A stretch of DNA of 9,500 nt from Nitrosomonadaceae bacterium (GTDB lineage Bacteria > Pseudomonadota > Gammaproteobacteria > Burkholderiales > Nitrosomonadaceae), in assembly GCA_024644425.1 (NCBI GenBank), contig JAHELA010000053.1, forward strand, positions 1 to 9,500. Reading direction: 5' to 3'. Position numbers and translations under genes: made by a program. Of the stretch, positions 1-7,166 are shown piece after piece. The stretch's first letter is position 1. Each line of letters begins with the position of its first letter. The notes under the pieces are model-generated. The model did no database searches, was not told where the DNA came from, and was given only the letters and a program-made list of their open reading frames with translations.

Positions 1-93
1 CAAGCTAATTAAGAGCATAGAAATAATGTATTCGTTTTCCGCAATACAAAAATCTTTGAAAGTAATTTACGGAGACCTATAAAGACAAATATT

Positions 94-381
94 TTATTTG
101 AAGCGAGATATGGCTGAATCTATTGCTTCGCTAATGTCGTCCAAAGCCATCTCGATACCTAATTTCATATCTTCCCAAGCACCCTCACTCGCATGCTCCA
201 GTTCATACAACTGTTGGTGTACACCATCCTGTTTACTACGTAGTGCTTCAACTTGTTGGTGAAACTCAGCTTGAACCTGTTCTTCTGTTTTATCTACTTT
301 GGCAACTAGCGCATCTATTTCATTACTCCACTGATCTAGCTTTGAATGCATATTACGGACAAATTCATCTTTTGTATCCAT
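94..381 (-). CDS. Small acidic coiled-coil protein, function unknown
   Basis: Predicted 95-residue soluble protein with no signal peptide, membrane segment or cysteine. Almost the whole length (about residues 5-60) is heptad-like helix rich in E, K, Q and A, and acidic residues clearly outnumber basic ones. After a short break with the motif ASEGAWEDMK, a second amphipathic helix ends in AISRFK. This layout resembles a widespread set of short proteobacterial and cyanobacterial coiled-coil proteins, some of which I recall being named sll1863-family stress proteins; that link is from memory and the biochemical role is not known. The ATG at 379-381 is the first start in the frame; no strong Shine-Dalgarno sequence precedes it, only an A-rich AAGTAAAG. 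It lies on the opposite strand to the hydrogenase genes, separated from the next minus-strand gene by a 222-nt AT-rich spacer, so it is probably a separate unit. A real gene is likely; the function is not assigned. Confidence 0.75.
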   Translation of the reverse strand: MDTKDEFVRNMHSKLDQWSNEIDALVAKVDKTEEQVQAEFHQQVEALRSKQDGVHQQLYELEHASEGAWEDMKLGIEMALDDISEAIDSAISRFK

Positions 382-430
382 GTCTTTACTTTATAGGTTA
401 TTGGAAATTGATTTGTATAATTTAATAAAT

Positions 431-460
431 TGTATATGGTTACAATATACTACATTTCAA
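431..460 (-). promoter_or_regulatory. Possible sigma70-type promoter for the coiled-coil gene
   Basis: On the minus strand a TTGAAA hexamer (455-460) and a TATACA hexamer (431-436) are separated by 18 nt, about 50 nt upstream of the ATG of the coiled-coil gene. The -35 box matches consensus at 5 of 6 positions and the -10 box at 4 of 6. The -10 box overlaps a 6-bp inverted repeat, ATTGTA (429-434) / TACAAT (441-446). The region is very AT-rich, so chance matches are expected. Confidence 0.3.
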
Positions 461-603
461 TGTCTAAGCATCTCTTGCATTTTTTCACGAATATGTATGG
501 TGGATACTAGCAAGTAAATGCATAAATTTTTATAAAATTTACAATTTGGTATCTCTGTTAATTTATAAATACACAATTTTATATTTTGCTTATTTCCTGG
601 GAA

Positions 604-999
604 TCATAAAGTTGGATTCAATTCGTGAGCGTAGGTTTTCTCATGTCGATTTTGGCAATCTAAACAGCGCTGCGCTGTAGGAGAGGCCATAAGCCGGTCA
701 AAGCCAATTTTCTCATTACAATCAATGCAGTCACCGAACTTAAGATCCGCTAAATTTTTAAGAGAAGTTTCCACTTTTTGTATCTCGTGTACCTGTCGTT
801 CAATAATGCTAACATCGAGATCCATTAGCATGTCTACAAATGAGTTGTCTCCAACATCTTTCAAGTTACTGGCCAAACTAATATGCCGCTCATCACTGGA
901 ACGCCCAAGTTCGCTATGAATTTCTTCTTGTAATTCTAAGTAACGATGTTGAAGTTTCTTTTTAAGTACTGCCAATTGTTCTTGGGTTAGGTTTGACAT
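604..999 (-). CDS. TraR/DksA-family zinc-finger protein
   Basis: Predicted 131-residue member of the DksA/TraR family, whose members bind in the RNA polymerase secondary channel or act as related zinc-finger regulators. An N-terminal helical region (about 5-35) and a second helix (about 62-88) can form the family's coiled-coil hairpin. Between them lies DVGDNS (D48 and D51), resembling the acidic DxxDxA tip that DksA uses at the polymerase active centre. The C-terminal C4 zinc finger is complete: C91-x2-C94-x17-C112-x2-C115, within FGDCIDC and the PTAQRCLDC typical of the family. I start it at the ATG at 997-999, because GAGAGGG lies 6 nt upstream on the minus strand; an in-frame TTG at 1014 would add five residues but overlaps that ribosome-binding site. 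It is shorter than classical E. coli DksA and divergent from hypC. A regulatory link to hydrogenase is only suggested by position. A specific symbol is not justified. Confidence 0.88.
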   Translation of the reverse strand: MSNLTQEQLAVLKKKLQHRYLELQEEIHSELGRSSDERHISLASNLKDVGDNSFVDMLMDLDVSIIERQVHEIQKVETSLKNLADLKFGDCIDCNEKIGFDRLMASPTAQRCLDCQNRHEKTYAHELNPTL

Positions 1000-1035
1000 G
1001 ATTTGCCCTCTCAATTTTAGATGCCTATACCGTAG

Positions 1036-1050
1036 GGCTAAAATTTAGCC
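1036..1050. repeat. 15-nt perfect palindrome in the divergent intergenic region
   Basis: GGCTAAA (1036-1042) and TTTAGCC (1044-1050) are perfect inverted arms around a single A. A third half-site-like copy, GGCTTTA, follows at 1055-1061. The palindrome is centred about 44 nt upstream of the minus-strand DksA-like start codon and about 137 nt upstream of hypC. It could be an operator for a dimeric regulator or, if transcribed, a hairpin; the sequence does not decide between these. Confidence 0.45.
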
Positions 1051-1052
1051 AT

Positions 1053-1082
1053 TTGGCTTTAGATTCTTTTATATTCCATAAT
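1053..1082 (+). promoter_or_regulatory. Candidate sigma70-type promoter for the hyp operon
   Basis: TTGGCT (1053-1058) and CATAAT (1077-1082) are spaced by 18 nt; they match the -35 and -10 consensus at 4 and 5 of 6 positions. Transcription from here would leave a leader of about 90 nt before hypC. An alternative weaker pair is TTGCTA (1105-1110) with an AT-rich element near 1128-1136. I saw no convincing sigma54 (GG/GC, -24/-12) element. The surroundings are AT-rich, so confidence is low. Confidence 0.3.
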
Positions 1083-1179
1083 ATCGATTTTTTTTAGAAA
1101 AGTATTGCTATTTAATAAATTTTACGACTTAATAATAGATATGTGTGAACTTCCTTAGAATTATTCTTTCTATATTTCT

Positions 1180-1416
1180 ATGTGCTTAGGTATTCCCATG
1201 CAAATCGTCAAAATAGAAGGCTTTAACGCGCACTGCGTGGCGAAGGGTATTGAGCGCGAGGTAAGCTTGTTCATGTTACAAGACGAATCGCTAGAGATTG
1301 GTAATTTTGTCATGGTGCACGTTGGATATGCAATACAGAAAATGAGCGCTATGGAAGCACGCTCAGCTTGGGAGGTTTACGATGAAATGTTAGCCTTGGA
1401 GGCAAAAGGTGCATGA
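1180..1416 (+). CDS. hypC: Hydrogenase maturation chaperone HypC
   Basis: Small cytoplasmic chaperone (78 residues, usual family size) that binds HypD and carries the Fe(CN)2CO precursor to the hydrogenase large-subunit precursor. The N-terminus MCLGIPMQI is the family signature; Cys2, exposed after removal of Met1, is the essential iron ligand. The conserved histidine is in the segment MVHVGYAI (H47), followed by the helical C-terminus containing SAWEVYDEM. The ATG at 1180 is fixed by the requirement for Cys2, although no good Shine-Dalgarno sequence precedes it. It is the first gene of the hyp cluster and overlaps hypA by 8 nt, so translation is likely coupled. Here hypC precedes hypA, unlike the hypABFCDE order of Ralstonia. 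With no second hypC-like gene in view, this copy presumably serves the adjacent hox enzyme. Confidence 0.96.
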   Translation: MCLGIPMQIVKIEGFNAHCVAKGIEREVSLFMLQDESLEIGNFVMVHVGYAIQKMSAMEARSAWEVYDEMLALEAKGA

Positions 1417-1774
1417 ACTTTCGGTTTGCCAATCATTGATTGATCAAGTAGAGCAAATTGCATTGGACCATGGTTCGAAATGCGTAGCATCAGTAAGTCT
1501 TAAAGTTGGTCCTTTATCGGGGGTTGAGCCGACACTTTTGCAACATGCCTATCCCTATGCCAGTGCGGGTACTGTAGCAGCGGAGTCTAAGTTAGTAATC
1601 GAATTGGCTCCGCTCAGAGTAAGTTGTGAAGTTTGTGGGTGCGAAACAGAGGCACAACTTAACTGGTTGGTATGTGGAGCATGTGGGGACTGTCACACAA
1701 AACTTGTGAGTGGTGATGAGATGACTCTTATGCGTGTCGAATTAATCACATTAAAAGATATGAATAATGTGTGA
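1409..1774 (+). CDS. hypA: Nickel insertion protein HypA
   Basis: Cytoplasmic metallochaperone of 121 residues that, with the GTPase HypB, inserts nickel into the large-subunit precursor. The protein begins MHELS; the amino-terminal Met and His2 form the family's nickel site. Two CxxC pairs make the structural zinc site: C73-x2-C76 and C89-x2-C92, with additional cysteines at 78 and 95. The motif GPLSGVEPTLL near residue 34 is also typical. The start is a GTG at 1409, not an ATG: GGAGG at 1398-1402 lies 6 nt upstream, and this start alone places His2 correctly. The gene begins inside the last codons of hypC (8-nt overlap) and itself overlaps hypB by 8 nt, fitting equimolar, coupled expression of a nickel-delivery pair. 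It could in principle also serve other nickel enzymes. Confidence 0.95.
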   Translation: MHELSVCQSLIDQVEQIALDHGSKCVASVSLKVGPLSGVEPTLLQHAYPYASAGTVAAESKLVIELAPLRVSCEVCGCETEAQLNWLVCGACGDCHTKLVSGDEMTLMRVELITLKDMNNV

Positions 1775-2570
1775 AACATGTGGCTGCAATATTACGTCTG
1801 GTAATCAATCAATAGCCCAACAGGTTATTAAGGGTACAACCGCTGTTACAGTGCTAAAAAACCTGCTTGCCAAAAATGATGATCAAGCAGCACACAATCG
1901 ACAACATTTCGATAAATATAGATTGCTTGCTATCAATTTGATGTCGTCACCTGGTTCAGGTAAGACGGCGCTGCTGGAGGCAACTATCGATGCGCTCAGT
2001 GACAAATACCGTATAGGTGTAATTGAAGGTGATCTAGAAACAGAAAACGATGCCATACGCATTCGTGCCAAAGGTGTACCAGCTTATCAAATTACCACTG
2101 GTACAGCATGTCATCTTGATGCGCATATGGTGCACGATGCTCTACATCATTTTCCGCTTGATGGACTAGATCTTCTATTTATCGAGAATGTTGGTAATCT
2201 TGTGTGTCCTGCCAGTTTTAATCTTGGCCAACATCTTAATGCCACACTTCTTTCTGTTACGGAAGGTGATGATAAACCTGTTAAATATCCTGTAGTATTT
2301 CGTGCAGCTAATGTGGTACTTGTCACCAAGAGTGATTTCTTACCAGTTCTAGAAGACTTCAGTGTAGAACGGGCTGAATTGAATTTGCGCAACCTTGCTA
2401 GCATCGCGCCGGTAATACAACTTTCTGCTCGTAGAAACTTAGGCCTACAAACATGGTTTGATTGGCTTAGTAATGAATTAGCTAAACAGCGTGCAAGAAT
2501 TAGCAAAGGAGAGTCTGCGCGTTCCAAGACTCAATCCGATGACGTCCGCTTATCCTTGAGGTCAACATGA
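1767..2570 (+). CDS. hypB: Hydrogenase nickel incorporation GTPase HypB
   Basis: GTPase of 267 residues of the SIMIBI class that drives nickel delivery together with HypA. The N-terminus MCETCGC carries the CxxCGC high-affinity nickel motif (C2, C5, C7). The G domain shows the P-loop SSPGSGKT (60-67), GDLETENDAIRI (88-99), the metal-binding pair C115-H116, FIENVGNLVCPA (138-149, with C147), the base-recognition motif TKSD (187-190) and a final LSARRNLGLQTWFDWL. The histidine-rich stretch seen between the N-terminal motif and the G domain in many HypB proteins is missing; only H43 and H47 lie there, so a nickel-storage role is unlikely. About 25 residues at the C-terminus (K/R/S-rich, after LAKQRAR) are low-complexity and not part of the G domain. 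The ATG overlaps the end of hypA by 8 nt, and the stop overlaps the hypD start as ATGA. Confidence 0.97.
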   Translation: MCETCGCNITSGNQSIAQQVIKGTTAVTVLKNLLAKNDDQAAHNRQHFDKYRLLAINLMSSPGSGKTALLEATIDALSDKYRIGVIEGDLETENDAIRIRAKGVPAYQITTGTACHLDAHMVHDALHHFPLDGLDLLFIENVGNLVCPASFNLGQHLNATLLSVTEGDDKPVKYPVVFRAANVVLVTKSDFLPVLEDFSVERAELNLRNLASIAPVIQLSARRNLGLQTWFDWLSNELAKQRARISKGESARSKTQSDDVRLSLRST

Positions 2571-3697
2571 CACTCACTGCGCAGGACTGGTTGGGAAAGA
2601 TCAAGGCATTACCGTTGAAGAAACGCGTACGTATAATGAATGTATGTGGGGGGCATGAACGATCGATTACAATGGCTGGTATTCGTAGCGCTCTGCCTAA
2701 GACAGTTGAGCTCATTGCGGGGCCAGGTTGTCCAGTATGTATATGTCCGGAAGAAGATGTATACCAAGCGATTCAACTTGCATTACATGCAAATGTTATT
2801 TTGGTCGCTTTTGGTGACATGTTACGAGTACCAGTAAATACGCCCAAAAGGGAAATTCGCTCACTAGAGCAGGCTAAAGCTAATGGTGCCGATATTAGAC
2901 CAATTGCAAGCCCCAAAGAGGCTGTTCAAATTGCGATAGAAAACCCTAATCAGTCAGTTGTATTTTTTGCTGCTGGTTTTGAGACTACTACTGCACCCGT
3001 GGCAGCTATGTTACTTGAAGGAGTGCCAGACAATTTGTTCGTGCTATTGTCAGGAAGGCGTACTTGGCCTGCGGTAGCGATGCTACTTGATTCAGATACA
3101 CCATCCTTCGAAGGCTTAATTGCGCCAGGTCATGTATCCACCGTGATGGGGCCAGAAGAGTGGTTGTTTGTAGTGAAAAAACATAATATACCTGCCGCAG
3201 TCTCCGGTTTTATGCCTGTCTCATTGTTAGCTGCTATGTATTCAGTATTACGCCAGATACTTGAAGGAGATCCATTTTTAGATAACTGTTACCCTGAGTT
3301 GGTACGTCCAGGAGGGAATCCATCAGCTAAAGCACAAATGGCACAAGTGCTTCATGATACGGATGCCAACTGGCGTGGTATTGGTGTAATTCCTGCATCT
3401 GGTTTTGAACTCAACTTACGCTTTGCGTCTCATGACGCACGTACTCAATTTCCCGATTTTGATCTAGTAGGACGAAAACGAGCTGGTCAAATGCCAGCTG
3501 GCTGCGAATGTGCAAGTGTAGTTCTTGGGAAGATTAATCCAAATCAATGTAAAATTTATGGTCTTGCATGTACTCCAAAATCACCTGTTGGGCCATGCAT
3601 GGTTTCAGATGAGGGCGCTTGCCGTATATGGTGGGCAGGGGGCGTGAGGAAGAATGCCGCATCCTCAGTTACAGATTTTCATGCTTCTGTAGATTGA
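2567..3697 (+). CDS. hypD: Hydrogenase maturation protein HypD (Fe-S scaffold)
   Basis: HypD (376 residues, normal length) is the iron-sulfur scaffold on which Fe(CN)2CO is assembled with HypC. The key motifs are present: MNVCGGHE (C27, H30) and GPGCPVCICP (C55, C58, with an extra C60), which together form the thiol/metal centre; GFETTTAP (138-145); and PGHVSTVMG (187-195). The C-terminal cysteine cluster that binds the [4Fe-4S] cluster is complete: C313 and C315 in AGCECA, then C328, C335, C344 and C352, ending with GPCMVSDEGACRIWW. The ATG at 2567 overlaps the hypB stop as ATGA, with TTGAGGT about 5 nt upstream as Shine-Dalgarno sequence. It is followed by a 73-nt gap before hypF, the largest break inside the hyp cluster. 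Nothing indicates truncation or a frameshift. Confidence 0.97.
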   Translation: MTLTAQDWLGKIKALPLKKRVRIMNVCGGHERSITMAGIRSALPKTVELIAGPGCPVCICPEEDVYQAIQLALHANVILVAFGDMLRVPVNTPKREIRSLEQAKANGADIRPIASPKEAVQIAIENPNQSVVFFAAGFETTTAPVAAMLLEGVPDNLFVLLSGRRTWPAVAMLLDSDTPSFEGLIAPGHVSTVMGPEEWLFVVKKHNIPAAVSGFMPVSLLAAMYSVLRQILEGDPFLDNCYPELVRPGGNPSAKAQMAQVLHDTDANWRGIGVIPASGFELNLRFASHDARTQFPDFDLVGRKRAGQMPAGCECASVVLGKINPNQCKIYGLACTPKSPVGPCMVSDEGACRIWWAGGVRKNAASSVTDFHASVD

Positions 3698-3770
3698 CGA
3701 AGATAAACGATTTTAGGAATCTGAATTATTTTATTAGCTAAGAGTCGGGCCCACTGCCAATAATCACTTA

Positions 3771-6056
3771 ATGCTAAATGATAATAAAGAACAATCGGTG
3801 ATATCAGCTGGCGAAATTGAAGCGTGTCGCTGGATTGTAACTGGAAGGGTTCAAGGTGTAGGTTTTCGTCCTTTTGTTTTTTGCCTAGCCAAGCGATTTG
3901 GTTTAGCTGGAAGAGTGCAAAATCTCGCTGGTCAGGTATTGATTGAAGCTGAGGGTGCGAAATCTAAGCTAGATGCATTTGGCGTAGCTCTATTCACCGA
4001 TATACCGCCATTGGCTCGGCCAAAGAATATACGTGTCGAAAAGATTGCATATCGCCAGCTGGAAAGTTTTGAGATTGTGCCTAGCTCAGCTGCAGTAGCG
4101 CCAGAAATTCACGTACCACCAGATTATTTCTTATGTGATGACTGTAAGCGAGAAATGAATGCGCCGCAGGATAGGCGTTATCACTATCCTTTCATAAACT
4201 GTACTCAATGTGGACCACGCTACAGCCTAATCATACGTCTACCTTATGATCGTAAAAATACGACCATGTCGGCATTTGAACTATGTTCCGCGTGTCAGAA
4301 AGAGTATGAAAATCCATCTGACCGCCGATTTCATGCCGAACCAGTTGCATGTCCAGCATGTGGACCAAAACTGTGCTTTGTTAATTCTAATTACAGAGTT
4401 GACGGTTCTGCAGCACTGGACATCTGTGTCTCTGCTTTACGCAGAGGTGAGATTGTCGCCGTAAAAGGTATCGGAGGCTATCATTTAATGTGCGATGCGA
4501 ACAACGTAGCATCAATTGAGCAGTTGCGCATAAACAAGCACCGGCCACATAAACCACTTGCACTGATGTTTCCATGGCGGGGTGCAGATGGTATGGAGAT
4601 GGTAAAACAGGAATTAGAGAGTGATACCAATTCACAGACTTTATTAGGTAGTCCATCGCGCCCCATCGTTCTATTACGTAAGCGTCAGGACTCGAACCTG
4701 CCTGAATTGATTGCTCCAGGGCTTAATGAAATCGGAGCGATGCTTCCATACAGTCCATTGCATCATATGTTATTAGATGAGATGGGAAACGCTTTAGTTG
4801 CTACTTCTGGTAACGTAAGCGGAGAACCAGTATTGACTGAGAATGCAGAAGCAGAACATCGGCTATCTAATGTGACACAAAGTTTTTTGCATCACAATAG
4901 ACCAATTCAGCGCCCAGTGGATGATCCAGTAGTACGTATCATTTCCGGGAAATCTCGTTTATTCCGTGCAGGGCGTGGGATTGCGCCAATAGAATTAGAT
5001 TTACCTGGCAGACTTACTCAGCCATTATTAGCTGTCGGTGGACACATGAAAAATACAGTCGCATTAGGATGGGAAGGAAGGGCGGTGCTGTCTCCTCACA
5101 TTGGTGATTTGAGCACCCCGCGTAGTATTAAAGTATTTGAACAAGTAATTGAAGACATGCAACAGCTATACGATGTAACTCCGCAGGCGATTGTATGTGA
5201 TTCGCATCGTGGCTACACAAGTAGCCGTTGGGCGGCACGTAAAGGATTGCCATTAATCCCTATTTGGCACCACCATGCACATGCAGGGGTTGTAGCGATG
5301 GAACATAGTCTTGATCGTACATGGTTGGTGTTTACCTGGGACGGTGTTGGCTTAGGGGAAGATGGCACGTTATGGGGAGGTGAAGCACTGTACGGAAATT
5401 CTGGCTCATGGCGGCGCGTTTCTCGCATACGACCGTTTCGTCTACCGGGTGGAGAGCAAGCAGGACGAGAACCATGGCGATCTGGCCAAGCACTATGTTG
5501 GGAATGTAATATAGAAAATAAGTTAGCTACATTTGATACCACGTTGCTTAAAAAAGCATGGGAGCGTGAGTTGAATGCACCGGTCACTACGGCTGTTGGT
5601 CGTTTATTTGATGGTGTAGCCAATCTGCTTGGTTTGATCGATAAAGCAAGTTATGAAGGGCAGGCAGGTATGTACCTTGAAAACGTTGCCAGTGGGGATG
5701 CCAGAGAAATAGAATTGCCACTTGACCAAGATGCCGATGGCTTACTTACTGTTGATTGGAGACCTCTACTAGAAAAATTGTTACAGGCAGATAGTTCAGT
5801 AGCACAAAGAGCAATGCAGTTCCATGTGAGCTTGGCACATTCTATTGTTGTACAGGCACAGCACATACATATGTTAGCTCCTTTCGACTCAATAGGGTTG
5901 ACTGGTGGAGTATTCCAAAACAAATTACTTGCTGAGTTGGCAGTAGCGCAACTTACAGCTGCCGGATTCGATGTTCACTTAACAGAGAAGTTGCCGTGCA
6001 ACGATGGTGGTATCGCAGTTGGGCAGCTTGTTGAGGCATTGTTTTCAAATGGATGA
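3771..6056 (+). CDS. hypF: Carbamoyltransferase HypF
   Basis: Large cytoplasmic enzyme (761 residues, full length) that uses carbamoyl phosphate and ATP to make carbamoyl-adenylate and transfer the carbamoyl group to the C-terminal cysteine of HypE, the source of the cyanide ligands. Domain order is complete. The acylphosphatase-like domain has GRVQGVGFRPF (25-35). Two zinc fingers follow: C122/C125/C144/C147 and C172/C175/C194/C197, both with the x18 spacing. The YrdC-like domain spans about 225-405 (VAVKGIGGYHLMCDA, KPLALMF, TSGNVSGEP, FRAGRGIAP). The C-terminal Kae1-like domain has the HHHAH metal motif (500-504), FTWDGVGLGEDG, LTGGVFQN (710-717) and CNDGGIA (743-749). The ATG at 3771 is the first plausible start, leaving about 20 residues before the acylphosphatase fold; a clear Shine-Dalgarno sequence is not visible, so a start slightly downstream is possible. 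The stop overlaps hypE by 8 nt. Confidence 0.97.
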   Translation: MLNDNKEQSVISAGEIEACRWIVTGRVQGVGFRPFVFCLAKRFGLAGRVQNLAGQVLIEAEGAKSKLDAFGVALFTDIPPLARPKNIRVEKIAYRQLESFEIVPSSAAVAPEIHVPPDYFLCDDCKREMNAPQDRRYHYPFINCTQCGPRYSLIIRLPYDRKNTTMSAFELCSACQKEYENPSDRRFHAEPVACPACGPKLCFVNSNYRVDGSAALDICVSALRRGEIVAVKGIGGYHLMCDANNVASIEQLRINKHRPHKPLALMFPWRGADGMEMVKQELESDTNSQTLLGSPSRPIVLLRKRQDSNLPELIAPGLNEIGAMLPYSPLHHMLLDEMGNALVATSGNVSGEPVLTENAEAEHRLSNVTQSFLHHNRPIQRPVDDPVVRIISGKSRLFRAGRGIAPIELDLPGRLTQPLLAVGGHMKNTVALGWEGRAVLSPHIGDLSTPRSIKVFEQVIEDMQQLYDVTPQAIVCDSHRGYTSSRWAARKGLPLIPIWHHHAHAGVVAMEHSLDRTWLVFTWDGVGLGEDGTLWGGEALYGNSGSWRRVSRIRPFRLPGGEQAGREPWRSGQALCWECNIENKLATFDTTLLKKAWERELNAPVTTAVGRLFDGVANLLGLIDKASYEGQAGMYLENVASGDAREIELPLDQDADGLLTVDWRPLLEKLLQADSSVAQRAMQFHVSLAHSIVVQAQHIHMLAPFDSIGLTGGVFQNKLLAELAVAQLTAAGFDVHLTEKLPCNDGGIAVGQLVEALFSNG

Positions 6057-7053
6057 TACTCATATCAGGCTTGCTCATGGCAACGGTGGGAGTTACATGC
6101 GTGAATTAATTGAAACTGTGTTTGCGCGTCATCTTTCAAATCCTTTTCTAAATGTCCAGTCAGACGCGGCTCAACTACCCGCGATGGATGGAGTAGTGAT
6201 GGTTACAACCGATGGTTTTACTGTGCAACCGCTAGAATTTCCAGGTGGCACAATTGGATCACTAGCAGTACATGGAACAGTAAATGATCTATCTGTCTCC
6301 GGGGCAACACCGAAATATTTAACTATCAATGCATTCATTGAGGAAGGATTTGATATTGCTCAGTTGGAAAGAATAGTTATCAGTCTTGCGGATGCTGCAC
6401 GTGAAGCAAAGATACACGTAGTAGCGGGTGATACGAAAGTTGTTCCTCGTGGAGAGGGTGGTGGACTCTATCTTGCGACTACTGGTATTGGTATTCGGCC
6501 GAAGCATTTGCAACTTGGATTGGATCGTATACAAACTGGCGACGTGATTTTAGTAAGTGGTACGGTGGGAGATCATGGCATTGCGGTTATGCTTGCACGT
6601 GAACAATTTGGCTTGCGTGGGGAACTGCTGTCGGATGCAGCGAACGTGTCATCTCTGACACAAACACTGATGCAACTTACCGGCTTACGTTTTATGCGTG
6701 ACCCAACAAGAGGAGGTCTTGCTACGATAATGCATGAAATTTGTCGTGCAACTAGCATGGAAATACGGTTAAGACAAATTACAATACCGGTGCAAGATCA
6801 AGTCGCATCGGTGTGTGAGATACTAGGCTACGATCCGATGTTTCTGGCAAGTGAAGGGCGTGTAGTAGCTGTTGTGGAGGCGTCACAAGCGGATGAGGCG
6901 TTAACAAAATTACAAGCATTACCACAAGGACGTGATGCAGCAATTATTGGCAGTGTTAACATAGGATGTGGGCAGGTAGTATTGGAAACTGAGCTGGGTG
7001 GAGAGAGGATTCTTGAGGAACTGGAAGACGATCCACTGCCTAGAATATGCTAG
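6049..7053 (+). CDS. hypE: Carbamoyl dehydratase HypE
   Basis: HypE (334 residues) receives the carbamoyl group from HypF on its C-terminal cysteine and dehydrates it with ATP to a thiocyanate, which donates CN- to the iron on HypC-HypD. It belongs to the PurM/AIR-synthase-like ATPase fold. The motifs LAHGNGGSYMRELI (8-21), HGTVNDLSVSGA (about 75-86), VAGDTKVVPRG (near 125-135), GTVGDHGIAVM, DPTRGGLAT and LASEGRVVAV are all present. The protein ends in DPLPRIC, so the acceptor Cys334 is the last residue, as required. I choose the ATG at 6049 because the HypE fold begins almost immediately; an in-frame ATG at 6004 would add 15 residues (MVVSQLG...) lying wholly inside the hypF reading frame. 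Overlap with hypF is 8 nt, matching the coupled HypF-HypE function. It is the last hyp gene, followed by a 113-nt gap before hoxF. Confidence 0.96.
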   Translation: MDDTHIRLAHGNGGSYMRELIETVFARHLSNPFLNVQSDAAQLPAMDGVVMVTTDGFTVQPLEFPGGTIGSLAVHGTVNDLSVSGATPKYLTINAFIEEGFDIAQLERIVISLADAAREAKIHVVAGDTKVVPRGEGGGLYLATTGIGIRPKHLQLGLDRIQTGDVILVSGTVGDHGIAVMLAREQFGLRGELLSDAANVSSLTQTLMQLTGLRFMRDPTRGGLATIMHEICRATSMEIRLRQITIPVQDQVASVCEILGYDPMFLASEGRVVAVVEASQADEALTKLQALPQGRDAAIIGSVNIGCGQVVLETELGGERILEELEDDPLPRIC

Positions 7054-7081
7054 TTTATAAATTTTGAAATAGTCTCGATAT

Positions 7082-7117
7082 ATTAGAAAAATGATAGGAA
7101 TAAATCATTTTTCTGAT
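7082..7117. repeat. AT-rich inverted repeat (stem-loop) between hypE and hoxF
   Basis: AGAAAAATGAT (7085-7095) is perfectly inverted as ATCATTTTTCT (7104-7114) with an 8-nt loop. Three further pairs, one of them G-U, extend the stem to 14 bp. It starts about 30 nt after the hypE stop and ends 49 nt before the hoxF ATG. The stem is AT-rich and is not followed by a uniform T tract, so it does not look like a classical strong terminator. It could be a weak terminator, an RNA-processing or stability element between the maturation and structural genes, or an operator. Confidence 0.5.
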
Positions 7118-7166
7118 TAAGAGTATCCTAAACACTATTGGTTGTTTTGTGGTGGAGTGTGTTGTT

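Noticed and set aside
2..82. Open + strand frame running in from the window edge for 26 codons, ending at TAA 80-82
   Set aside because: It could be the 3' end of a gene, but it is too short to recognise and has no family signature; open runs of this length are common in AT-rich DNA.
523..541. TAAATTTT / AAAATTTA inverted repeat with a TAT loop
   Set aside because: It consists only of A and T in a very AT-rich spacer, has no GC in the stem, and such matches arise easily by chance; a terminator for the DksA-like gene cannot be supported.
1000..1179. Possible sigma54 promoter upstream of hypC
   Set aside because: Some hydrogenase operons are sigma54-dependent, but no TGGCAC-N5-TTGC-like element with correct GG/GC spacing was found here.
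5213..5623. 136-codon open frame antisense to hypF
   Set aside because: It lies entirely opposite strongly conserved HypF coding sequence, has no recognisable domain, and has the composition of a shadow frame. The similar antisense frame at 2147-2527 inside hypB was rejected for the same reason.
6004..6048. In-frame upstream ATG for hypE that would add 15 residues
   Set aside because: The added residues lie inside hypF coding sequence and resemble no HypE N-terminus; the ATG at 6049 gives the normal length and an 8-nt overlap like the others in the cluster.
7149..7166. GTG start for hoxF adding six residues
   Set aside because: The GTG overlaps the GGTGGAG ribosome-binding site that properly spaces the ATG at 7167, and the extra residues are not part of the HoxE-like fold.
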